A DNA stretch of 64,000 bases. Source: Marseilla massiliensis. GTDB taxonomy: Bacteria > Bacteroidota > Bacteroidia > Bacteroidales > Bacteroidaceae. The stretch is from positions 1-64,000 of the forward strand of contig NZ_JACJJG010000004.1 of the NCBI RefSeq assembly GCF_016899855.1, in the 5' to 3' direction. The notes beneath the pieces were generated by a model. That model had not been told where the DNA came from. It made no database searches and worked only from the letters and a program-made list of their open reading frames with translations. The position numbers and the translations under genes were made by a program. Below are positions 29,218 to 36,530 of the stretch, one piece after another (the first letter of the stretch is position 1; each line of letters begins with the position of its first letter).

Positions 29218-30405
29218 CTATTTTTGTACTTTTGATTCCTGCAATGCGTCATAACGATTACCCATAACAGGAATTGATGAAATAATCTTTTCCAACTCTT
29301 TTACCTCATCATCTGTAAAAACTACATCCGTTGCACGCAAGTTTTCTTCAAGATGTGACAGTTTTGTTGTACCAGGTATGGGTACTATAAACGGTTTCTT
29401 GTTCATCAGCCAAGCCAATGCAATTTGGGCTGGGGTCAATCCTCTCGTACGTCCGAAAGCGTTAAGGACCTCCACTATACATGTATTAGCCCGGATAGCG
29501 TCTGGCTGAAAACGTGGCAGCGTCTGTCTGTTATCATTATCAGGGTCGAATTTTGTATACTCATTTATCATTCCACCGAGAAATCCACGGTTTAAAGGAC
29601 TGTAAGGAACAAAACCTATACCCAATTCTTCACATACAGCCAGTACCCCATTTTCCTCAAAGGCGCGGTGCATAAAATGGTATTCGCTTTGGATAGCAGT
29701 CACCGGGCATACTCCATGAGCACGACGTATTGTTTCAGCATTCACCTCACACATTCCCCAATGAAGGATTTTACCCTCTTTAATAAGTTCGCCAACAGTC
29801 TCGGCAACAACCTCGATAGGCGTATTCGGATCTATACGATGCTGATAAAAGACACCCAATGTCTCCACTCCGAGATTACGCAATGAATTCTCGCACACAC
29901 GACGAATGTTAGCAGGCGTACTGTCCTCCTCCGTTTTCATCTGTACTCCATTAACAAACTTATGTCCGAATTTGGATGAGACAAATACACGGTCGGTATA
30001 ACCTCTCAATGCTTCGCCTACTAATTTTTCATTGACATGGTAGCCATAGCTTTCTGCCGTATCAAAAAGTGTTATGCCTCGTTCAACGGCTTCACGCACA
30101 AGGGCTATTTCCGCTTTACGATCCGGATGCCAACTGCGGTTGTGATTCAGCCCCATACAGCCATACCCTATTGCTGATACGGTAAAAGCCGCTTTTCCAC
30201 TGCCTAACGTACGTTGACAACGTACCGCAGCCATACTGGGCGGAACGCTTCGGTTCGCCCAGTATGGCTGTATTCCAACAGCACTTCCGGCAGCTTTGAC
30301 TTTCTCCAAAGATGGAGACATGCAAAATGCCATGCTGCTAATGGCTGCCGCCTTTAAAAATCCTCGACGGTCCATTTCAATACGATTTTCTTTCTCTTTC
30401 TTCAT
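29218..30405 (-). CDS. Aldo/keto reductase with a Tat-type signal
   Basis: A 395-residue protein. The N-terminus contains MDRRGFLKAAAISSMAF, a twin-arginine-like signal (alternative start at 30375). The AKR domain starts near RTLGSGKAAFTVSAIGYGCM and has the tetrad regions TLFDTAESYG (Asp, Tyr), SSKFGHK (Lys) and YQHRIDP (His), with the NADPH-binding end GTTKLSHLEENLRA. It probably reduces a carbonyl or sugar compound. The signal-domain linker is encoded by two strong palindromes (30209-30225 and 30228-30270). Confidence 0.88.
   Translation of the reverse strand: MKKEKENRIEMDRRGFLKAAAISSMAFCMSPSLEKVKAAGSAVGIQPYWANRSVPPSMAAVRCQRTLGSGKAAFTVSAIGYGCMGLNHNRSWHPDRKAEIALVREAVERGITLFDTAESYGYHVNEKLVGEALRGYTDRVFVSSKFGHKFVNGVQMKTEEDSTPANIRRVCENSLRNLGVETLGVFYQHRIDPNTPIEVVAETVGELIKEGKILHWGMCEVNAETIRRAHGVCPVTAIQSEYHFMHRAFEENGVLAVCEELGIGFVPYSPLNRGFLGGMINEYTKFDPDNDNRQTLPRFQPDAIRANTCIVEVLNAFGRTRGLTPAQIALAWLMNKKPFIVPIPGTTKLSHLEENLRATDVVFTDDEVKELEKIISSIPVMGNRYDALQESKVQK
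30209..30270. repeat. Two adjacent palindromes inside the aldo/keto reductase gene
   Basis: CAGCCATACTGGGCG (30228-30242) and CGCCCAGTATGGCTG (30256-30270) are perfectly complementary over 15 bp, extendable by 3 bp with one bulge to leave a 6-nt loop. Next to it GTACGTTG (30209-30216) and CAACGTAC (30218-30225) form an 8-bp perfect palindrome. Both are in frame and encode about residues 45-65, between signal and catalytic domain. Confidence 0.85.
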
Positions 30406-30464
30406 GATGTAATTGCCTTAATATTCCGTTATGTATAAATCCATAAATAAAGTATATTGCGAAA

Positions 30465-30552
30465 TGCCATCTTTTGAATTGCCAGAGGCAGCATATTACG
30501 CATTAAAAGACGGCCTCTTGCCTGACAATAGGCCACCTTTTGAAAAACATAT
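30465..30552. repeat. 22-bp periodic intergenic array D (4 units)
   Basis: Units start at 30465, 30487, 30509 and 30531, beginning TGCCATC, GGCAGCA, GACGGCC and GGCCACC. TTT, ATT, CTT or TTT occupies about positions 9-11, and the second unit ends in AAAA. The array lies in the divergent gap between the reductase and AraC genes. The rest of the gap (30553-30768) shows nothing but the AraC promoter. Confidence 0.65.
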
Positions 30553-30768
30553 TGTTACCGACAACGGGTCTATTTCCACATATATGGTTCACTGACGCAA
30601 AATTACGGGATAATAATAATCAATCCTGTACCCGAACCACGGATATAACAACCAATTTCGCAGGTGACATAACCTATCGAAATCGCAACTCGCGGATTAT
30701 GTCGAAGTTACGGGAGCACGGTATATCTTTTCTTATGGCATAACATCAACCATTACAAGAAAAAACTG

Positions 30769-30776
30769 TATATTTG
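30769..30776 (+). promoter_or_regulatory. -7 box of the first AraC gene
   Basis: TATATTTG followed by CAAAC, about 22 bp before the ATG at 30799; the leader would be short. Confidence 0.6.
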
Positions 30777-30798
30777 CAAACATTAAGCAAACCTGTTT

Positions 30799-31692
30799 AT
30801 GAATGAAATTACAAAGCTCAAAACAGTACAGGACTACTGTGACCTTTTCGGCATAGAAGCATTGCATCCGTTGATAAGCATTGTGAATTGCGACAAGATG
30901 AAACCGATTCGCCACGGCCGCAGGCTTTACAATATTTATGGAATTTTGCTGAAAGACAGCGATTGCGGAATAATGAATTACGGAAAAAGCGTTTACGATT
31001 ATGAAAAGGGAACAGTTCTTTTTGCCGCACCCGGACAAGTCATGGGAATCAACGATGACGGACAGCTGCACCAACCGGCGGGATGGGCGTTAGTATTCCA
31101 TCCGGAACTACTGCGCGGCACCCCATTGGCACACTCAATAAAAGACTATACATATTTTTCTTATAATACCAACGAAGCATTGCATCTTTCTGAGAACGAG
31201 AGACATACCATAACCGAGTGCAAGGAAAAAATAGAGGCGGAATTACAATATCCATCAGACAAACACAGTAAACCACTAATACTTGACAATGTAAAATTGC
31301 TTCTTGACTACTGCATCCGTTTCTATGACAGGCAGTTCACTACACGTGAAAACATGAACCGCGATATCCTCTCACGCCTTGAATCGTTGCTGGACGACTA
31401 TTTCCGTTACGGCAAACCTGCCACAGAAGGCCTGCCCACCGTACAGTATTGTGCAGACAGACTCTGCCTATCACCCAACTACCTTAGCGACTTATTAAGA
31501 AATACGACTGAACTGTCTGCCCTGAAACACATCCAGCTAAAAGCTCTTGACGTGGCTAAAGCACGCATGTACGATACTGATACGTCAGTCAGCGAGATTG
31601 CCTACAGCCTTGGCTTTCAGTATCCTCAGCATTTCATCAGGTGGTTTAAGAGAATGACAGGATTCACTCCTGGCGAATACAGGGAGCAGTAA
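30799..31692 (+). CDS. AraC-family transcriptional regulator (1)
   Basis: A 297-residue protein with an N-terminal cupin-like sensor domain (YGKSVYDYEKGTVLFAAPGQV, about 55-80) and a C-terminal double helix-turn-helix (about 205-297): TVQYCADRLCLSPNYLSDLLR, and DTSVSEIAYSLGFQYPQHFIR followed by TGFTPGEYR. It is divergent from the aldo/keto reductase-hydrolase pair and is the obvious candidate to control it. Confidence 0.92.
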   Translation: MNEITKLKTVQDYCDLFGIEALHPLISIVNCDKMKPIRHGRRLYNIYGILLKDSDCGIMNYGKSVYDYEKGTVLFAAPGQVMGINDDGQLHQPAGWALVFHPELLRGTPLAHSIKDYTYFSYNTNEALHLSENERHTITECKEKIEAELQYPSDKHSKPLILDNVKLLLDYCIRFYDRQFTTRENMNRDILSRLESLLDDYFRYGKPATEGLPTVQYCADRLCLSPNYLSDLLRNTTELSALKHIQLKALDVAKARMYDTDTSVSEIAYSLGFQYPQHFIRWFKRMTGFTPGEYREQ

Positions 31693-31722
31693 TAACCGCA
31701 ACCATTTTTCCATAAAAATCCG

Positions 31723-31730
31723 TATCTTTG
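31723..31730 (+). promoter_or_regulatory. -7 box of trmN6
   Basis: TATCTTTG followed by CAGAC. It implies a leader of about 127 nt before the trmN6 ATG, with no obvious structure. Confidence 0.6.
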
Positions 31731-31864
31731 CAGACATGCATACCGAAAGAGACCTGTAACGGTACAATCGCCAACAGGCACGCACGGATACGTCATCACA
31801 GGCGGGCTCTCCCGCATGGAGCGCGCCGCAAGTTTCGGACAGTAACAACAAAAAAATACATACT

Positions 31865-32572
31865 ATGCCTAACGACTATTTTACGTTCAAGGGTTTTACG
31901 GTGCGCCAGGACAGGTGCGCCATGAAAGTGGGCACGGACGGCGTTCTGCTTGGTGCATGGGCCCGCTCGCCCGGCAGGCGCATTCTCGATATCGGCACGG
32001 GCACGGGCCTGATAGCCCTGATGATGGCCCAGCGATACACCGGTGCCCACATAACGGCCATCGACATTGAACCTGGCGCCTGCGCCCAGGCCCGCGAGAA
32101 CGCCGTGGCAGCGGGGATGGCCGACAGGATAAGCGTTTCCAACTGCCGCCTGCAGGACTTCGACGGCGGCGGTGCCTGCTTCGACACAATAGTATGCAAT
32201 CCGCCGTTTTACTCCGGCACGCCGAGGAGCAAGAGCCCCGAGCGCACGCTGGCGCGCAGCGCCTCGTCACTACCCGCTGGCGAGCTGTTCGACCATGCAG
32301 CACACCTGTTGACCGACGACGGCCAGATGTCGTTGATCGTCCCGGCTGCATGCTTCGGCACATTCGACGCCGAGGCCGCCATGGCGGGCCTGTGGCCGCA
32401 CCGCGTATGCGCCCTGCGGACAGTGGCGCGCAAGCCCGTCAGCAGGTATTTACTTGCCTACGGCAAACAGAGGACCGATGGCGTTGAACGGTCCGAAGAG
32501 TGCATCATGGGTACCGACGGCGGTCGGTCGGCATGGTATGCGGCGCTAACGGAGGATTTCTATCTCGGCTGA
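31865..32572 (+). CDS. trmN6: tRNA1(Val) (adenine37-N6)-methyltransferase
   Basis: A 235-residue class I methyltransferase. MKVGTDGVLLGAWA is typical of this family, the SAM loop is ILDIGTGTGLIAL, AIDIEPGACAQA follows, and the catalytic motif is CNPPFYSGT. It N6-methylates A37 of a tRNA. Codon use is GC-rich compared with both AraC neighbours. Confidence 0.9.
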   Translation: MPNDYFTFKGFTVRQDRCAMKVGTDGVLLGAWARSPGRRILDIGTGTGLIALMMAQRYTGAHITAIDIEPGACAQARENAVAAGMADRISVSNCRLQDFDGGGACFDTIVCNPPFYSGTPRSKSPERTLARSASSLPAGELFDHAAHLLTDDGQMSLIVPAACFGTFDAEAAMAGLWPHRVCALRTVARKPVSRYLLAYGKQRTDGVERSEECIMGTDGGRSAWYAALTEDFYLG

Positions 32573-32637
32573 ACCGCCTCCACCCAACACGTGGGCGGGC
32601 ACACATAATTTACCGGTACGGAAGGCAGTTACGGAAG

Positions 32638-32747
32638 ACAGTCTCTTATCTTGAAAAAAGCGGCCATCCACAAGCTTATATACGGCATATCGCAAACCGG
32701 TTGGCGGCATATCACAACCAGGCAGAGCAGCCATACAGACTTCATGC
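32638..32747. repeat. 22-bp periodic intergenic array H (about 5 units)
   Basis: Units start near 32638 and at 32660, 32682, 32704 and 32726. The clear ones begin GCGGCCA, ACGGCAT, GCGGCAT and AGCAGCC; the first ends in A/T-rich sequence and the unit before it in AAAAAA. The units at 32682 and 32704 are nearly the same over 12 bp (CGGCATATCRCAA). The gap 32573-32972 otherwise holds only the next promoter. Confidence 0.55.
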
Positions 32748-32946
32748 TATCACGCTTGACGGACATCCGTCAGCTGGCGGACTAGCTTATCCCTAACGTT
32801 ATGCATGACGGACATACGAAAGACAAAGAATCTCCATATTTACGCAAAGGCACAACAAAGCGTATCAAAAAGCGAAATCGGAGTGGCGAAAATAAAAAAC
32901 GCCCTACTTCTTTTGATGTCCAATACCGTTTTTTATATAAAAGCAC

Positions 32947-32954
32947 TATCTTTG
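32947..32954 (+). promoter_or_regulatory. -7 box of the second AraC gene
   Basis: TATCTTTG at 32947-32954 places the transcript start about 10-13 nt before the ATG at 32973. Confidence 0.6.
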
Positions 32955-32972
32955 TCTTGAAATTAGGAAAAT

Positions 32973-33830
32973 ATGCAAGAGCAACTTCCACAACACAAGG
33001 CTTACATGCTCTCTGACTTCGGCATACGTCTCAGAAAGATGATTTCCTCACAAGACGGGAATGCGCCTATGACGTATGCCCATCAAGACGATTACTATGT
33101 AATGGGATTGGTAGAAGGGGGAAGCGGACGCGGCTTAATAGACTTCAAGGAGGTTTGCGTATCCCGTGGAGACATGTTCGTCATCCAGCCGGGTCAGGTA
33201 CACCGCTTCATAAGTTCAAATGATATAGAAGGTTGGCTGCTTTTTGTCGACAGTGGCTTTATCGGCCATGCTGAAAAGCGTATCTTTAACGGATTTCTGT
33301 TGTCAACCACATCTCCTTTATTCAAAATCGACAATAAACGGCATAATGAGCTTAGGCAAGTCATTGCCATGATTGCAAGCCGGATTGATACTGGCGATGA
33401 CGATTTGACAAGAACGACAATAATACGGCTTACAGAAACATTCACGGGAATTGTTGTCGAAGCCATAAGGGAAACCGGAGCGTTGCAAGAGAAGCACGGC
33501 GGCAGACAGATGGAAATAGCATTGTCTTTTCTCCATCTTCTGGCCGAACATATTACCATAAACCGTTCGCCATCCTATTATGCATCATTGTTAAACATTT
33601 CGCCTGGTTACCTGAATGAGATTGTCAAGGAAGTAACCGGGATGAGCGTGACATTGTATATAAGGAATGAACTGATATTGCAAGCCAAGCGTTTGCTTGT
33701 TCATACGGGTCTCTCCATAAAGGAAATTTCCAACATGCTCGGCATAGACGACTATGCTTATTTCTCACGTATTTTCATGCAAACCACAGGTATCAGCCCA
33801 AGTGCATTCAGGCTGAAAAACCATGGATAA
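32973..33830 (+). CDS. AraC-family transcriptional regulator (2)
   Basis: A 285-residue protein. The N-terminal cupin domain includes QDDYYVMGLVEGGSGRGLID and VIQPGQVHRF. The C-terminal DNA-binding part (about 185-285) has SPSYYASLLNISPGYLNEIVK, TGLSIKEISNMLGIDDYAYFS and TTGISPSAFR. It is followed 70 bp later by the ferredoxin/DUF4405 gene, a possible target. Confidence 0.92.
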   Translation: MQEQLPQHKAYMLSDFGIRLRKMISSQDGNAPMTYAHQDDYYVMGLVEGGSGRGLIDFKEVCVSRGDMFVIQPGQVHRFISSNDIEGWLLFVDSGFIGHAEKRIFNGFLLSTTSPLFKIDNKRHNELRQVIAMIASRIDTGDDDLTRTTIIRLTETFTGIVVEAIRETGALQEKHGGRQMEIALSFLHLLAEHITINRSPSYYASLLNISPGYLNEIVKEVTGMSVTLYIRNELILQAKRLLVHTGLSIKEISNMLGIDDYAYFSRIFMQTTGISPSAFRLKNHG

Positions 33831-33878
33831 TCCAAGTGTTGCCTTATTCTGTCCATACGCTTTTTTAACTGGAATACT

Positions 33879-33886
33879 TAATTTTG
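33879..33886 (+). promoter_or_regulatory. -7 box of the ferredoxin/DUF4405 gene
   Basis: TAATTTTG followed by CAGC, 14 bp before the ATG at 33901. This argues against an upstream start at 33823, which would place the box inside the gene. Confidence 0.6.
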
Positions 33887-33900
33887 CAGCAAAAAAAGTA

Positions 33901-34541
33901 ATGAAAACGAAAAAAACGACAACCGGATATGTCACAATGGATCTACGTCACTGCACGGCATGTTGGGAATGTATAAAGAAGTGTCCGAAAAAAGTGATAG
34001 GCAAGGCCGGTTTCCTTTGTCACAGGCATGCCGCATTCAAGAATGCCGCAGCCTGTATCGCCTGTGGCAAGTGTATAAAAACCTGTCCCAATGGCGTGTT
34101 CCTCAAGCCGGATGGAACTGTTTCCATCCACAAAGTAAACACAGGAATGTCATTCGGCATAGAACGGCTATTACCGATAGCATTCGCCGCATCGGCCGTT
34201 ACCGGTATAGGTTTACATATTGCCGGGCATGGCGGTAACCATGAAACGTGGCACAATTGGGCAATTGCCCATATAGCGGCAACCTTCGTATGGGGCTGTT
34301 ATCGGTTGCCGGTCACGTTAAACGCCACATATTATGGTATAGAACATTCATATCCAAAGGACTTGCCAAGAAAGATTGGATTACCTTTTCCGTATCAACG
34401 CTCTTTCTATCGGTGACGATCACCGGCTTATTATTGATTGCGTATATAGGGGGAGCAAACTCGGACATTGGATTATTGCATTATAAACTCGGCATATTAT
34501 TATCGGCGGTTTCCTTAATTCATGCTATCTGCCGTAAATGA
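33901..34541 (+). pseudogene. Ferredoxin/DUF4405-like membrane protein, split by a frameshift
   Basis: From ATG 33901 the frame encodes two [4Fe-4S] motifs (CTACWECIKKCP and CIACGKCIKTCP, each CxxCxxCxxxCP) and two membrane segments, then loses character after TFVWG and stops at 34416. The next frame continues the expected sequence: LLSVAGHVKRHILWYRTF, then WITFSVSTLFLSVTITGLLL and LLHYKLGILLSAVSLIHAI, ending at 34541. Adding one G to the G4 run at 34292-34295 restores one 214-residue protein with four helices and conserved His residues, as in DUF4405, a cytochrome-like family. It may be a real mutation or a sequencing error. Confidence 0.75.
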
Positions 34542-34558
34542 TGTAATATGCAAGCATA

Positions 34559-34607
34559 AGGTATCATGTTTTTACTTCGGACGTACTGAAACACGAACTT
34601 GATACCT
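34559..34607. terminator. Bidirectional terminator hairpin
   Basis: AGGTATCA (34559-34566) pairs with TGATACCT (34600-34607), with further pairing of GTTT and GAAAC inside. It lies between convergent genes and is followed by AAAAAAC. A second stem, GAGGCT with AGCCTC (34616-34660), followed by TTTTTT on the minus strand, probably ends the helicase transcript. Confidence 0.6.
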
Positions 34608-34675
34608 AAAAAACAGAGGCTCAACTTTAAAGCAATCCAATAGCCTCCAGGGTAATCCAAACAAGGGTGGCCGCC

Positions 34676-36427
34676 TTACCCGCCTTCGCCGCCATGCAGG
34701 CTGACGGCGGCAAGACGCCTGCGGGCCTCGTGAGCCTCGGGATACAGCTCAAGGGCCTTGCGGTAATTAGCGGCGGCAGCCTCGGGCATGCGCTCACGCT
34801 CGCACTCCTTGCCAAGCAGCGTGTATTCGGCGGCAAGCTTCTTCATGAATTCGCGTTGGCGGCGCAGCGTGTCCTCAAGTCGCTCGTTCTCCCGCCTCAA
34901 CGTGTTCATCCTGTTAAGCTTCATGCGAATAAGGCGCCGTGCGGCTGGCTTCTCTATGTCGTAACGGTGGTGAATGGCCTTGAAGAAGCTGTCGAGAAAA
35001 GCGTCGAAATCGCCGCCGTCGAATGCCGCTGCGGCGTCGTGATACTCCCTGTCGGCCTTTGACTCGTTGAGGGCTGAGGCTATCAGCCGGCCGTCGTTGT
35101 AGCCTTGGGCAAAGCGGAGTATCTCGGGTCTTACGAACACGTCCTCACGCCTGACGGGAGTCTCTAGGCTTATCCCCTCAAGCGACGTACAGCGCGACAG
35201 GGCTACGTAGGCCTGACCTCCGGCAAACACGCCTCCGGTAAAGTCGATGTTGACCTGTCTGAAAGTAAGTCCCTGGCTCTTGTGCACCGTTATAGCCCAC
35301 GCAAGGCGGATGGGGAACTGTACGTAACTGCCAATTTCCTCCTCATCTATTTTCTTCTCCTTGTCGTTGTACCTGTACTTCATGTTGCTCCAGCGCTCGC
35401 GATAGACGTCGTACCCGTTACCATCCTCGGTCACGACATAGAGAACGCCCTCGGCAGCGTCGAGTCCCTCGACGACGCCAAGAGTACCGTTGACCCATCG
35501 TCGGTCAATGTCGTTCTTGATGAAGATGACCTGGGCCCCGGGCTTTACTTCAAGCTCTACGGGAGTGGGAAGGCTGCTTTCGGGAAACTCACCTTTCACC
35601 TCGCCGCGGAACGTCACCGCTCTGCCTGGCAGCCGCTCGAGCTGACGAGCGTTGATATAGTCTACCGTGTCACGGCGGGTGGACAGGGTGATGGCAAGCC
35701 GGCCGCCTGTGGTGTCAAGCCGCCTGCCCACCCTGGCGTTAAGCGCCTGCAAATCAGACTGCTGCACGTCACCCGTGCGGATATGGTCGAGAATGGAGAT
35801 GAATGCGGGGTCGCTCTGCCTGTACACCTTGCGCAGTTCAATGCAGACAAGGCGCATCTCGCGGAACACTCGGGCCCCGAAGAAGAAGCTCGTGGAATAA
35901 AAGGGGCGTAGCATTTTGCGCTCATCCTCTCTGACCACCGGCTCAAGTTGGTATATGTCACCCACGAGCAGCAGCTGCTTGCCGCCGAACGGCTCGCGCA
36001 TGTTGCGCGAATAGACGCGCAGCACACGGTCGATGAAGTCGATTATGTCGGCCCTTACCATGCTTATCTCGTCGATAACCACCAGCTCAACCTCACGCAG
36101 TATCTTGCGCTTCTCCGAACTGTACTTCAGTGTGTTGCGAATGTTGCGCGGCGTATAACGCGAGTCATTGGGCAGCAGCGGATGGAATGGCAGCTTGAAG
36201 AAGCTGTGCAGGGTGGAGCCACCTGCGTTAATGGCCGAAATGCCTGTAGGCGCCAGCACGACATGCTTCTTCCTGACATTGGCGCAGATGTAGCGCAGGA
36301 ATGTCGACTTGCCCGTACCGGCTTTGCCTGTCAGGAACAGCGAGCGCCTGGTATATTGTATTATCTGCAAAGCCTGCTGCAGCTCATTGTTCTCAATATC
36401 GATATCTGGCATATTATCCAAGTGCAT
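34676..36427 (-). CDS. Pif1-like SF1 helicase with C-terminal extension
   Basis: A 583-residue protein; the start may be 36427 or the Met at 36412 (MPDIDIENNEL). Walker A LTGKAGTGKSTFLRY (about 31), APTGISAINAGGSTLHSFF, Walker B LVVIDEISMVRAD, LLVGDIYQLEPV, and the C-terminal motif AWAITVHKSQGLTF are Pif1/RecD2-type. The last 130 residues are charged and helical, with a TPR-like end (AAANYRKALELYPEAHEARR). It probably unwinds DNA 5'-3'. This gene is GC-rich. Confidence 0.9.
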   Translation of the reverse strand: MHLDNMPDIDIENNELQQALQIIQYTRRSLFLTGKAGTGKSTFLRYICANVRKKHVVLAPTGISAINAGGSTLHSFFKLPFHPLLPNDSRYTPRNIRNTLKYSSEKRKILREVELVVIDEISMVRADIIDFIDRVLRVYSRNMREPFGGKQLLLVGDIYQLEPVVREDERKMLRPFYSTSFFFGARVFREMRLVCIELRKVYRQSDPAFISILDHIRTGDVQQSDLQALNARVGRRLDTTGGRLAITLSTRRDTVDYINARQLERLPGRAVTFRGEVKGEFPESSLPTPVELEVKPGAQVIFIKNDIDRRWVNGTLGVVEGLDAAEGVLYVVTEDGNGYDVYRERWSNMKYRYNDKEKKIDEEEIGSYVQFPIRLAWAITVHKSQGLTFRQVNIDFTGGVFAGGQAYVALSRCTSLEGISLETPVRREDVFVRPEILRFAQGYNDGRLIASALNESKADREYHDAAAAFDGGDFDAFLDSFFKAIHHRYDIEKPAARRLIRMKLNRMNTLRRENERLEDTLRRQREFMKKLAAEYTLLGKECERERMPEAAAANYRKALELYPEAHEARRRLAAVSLHGGEGG

Positions 36428-36530
36428 AAAAAGGGAAAGAGGAGAAACCGTACTTCAACGATGGCCGCAGAACTGAACTGTCCGCTATCCGCACGGTATC
36501 TCCCCATTCCATTAATCACGTTACGGTGTA

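Noticed and set aside
35282-35911. A 209-codon open frame opposite the helicase
   Set aside because: The helicase motifs are on the other strand and the antisense frame has no family character.
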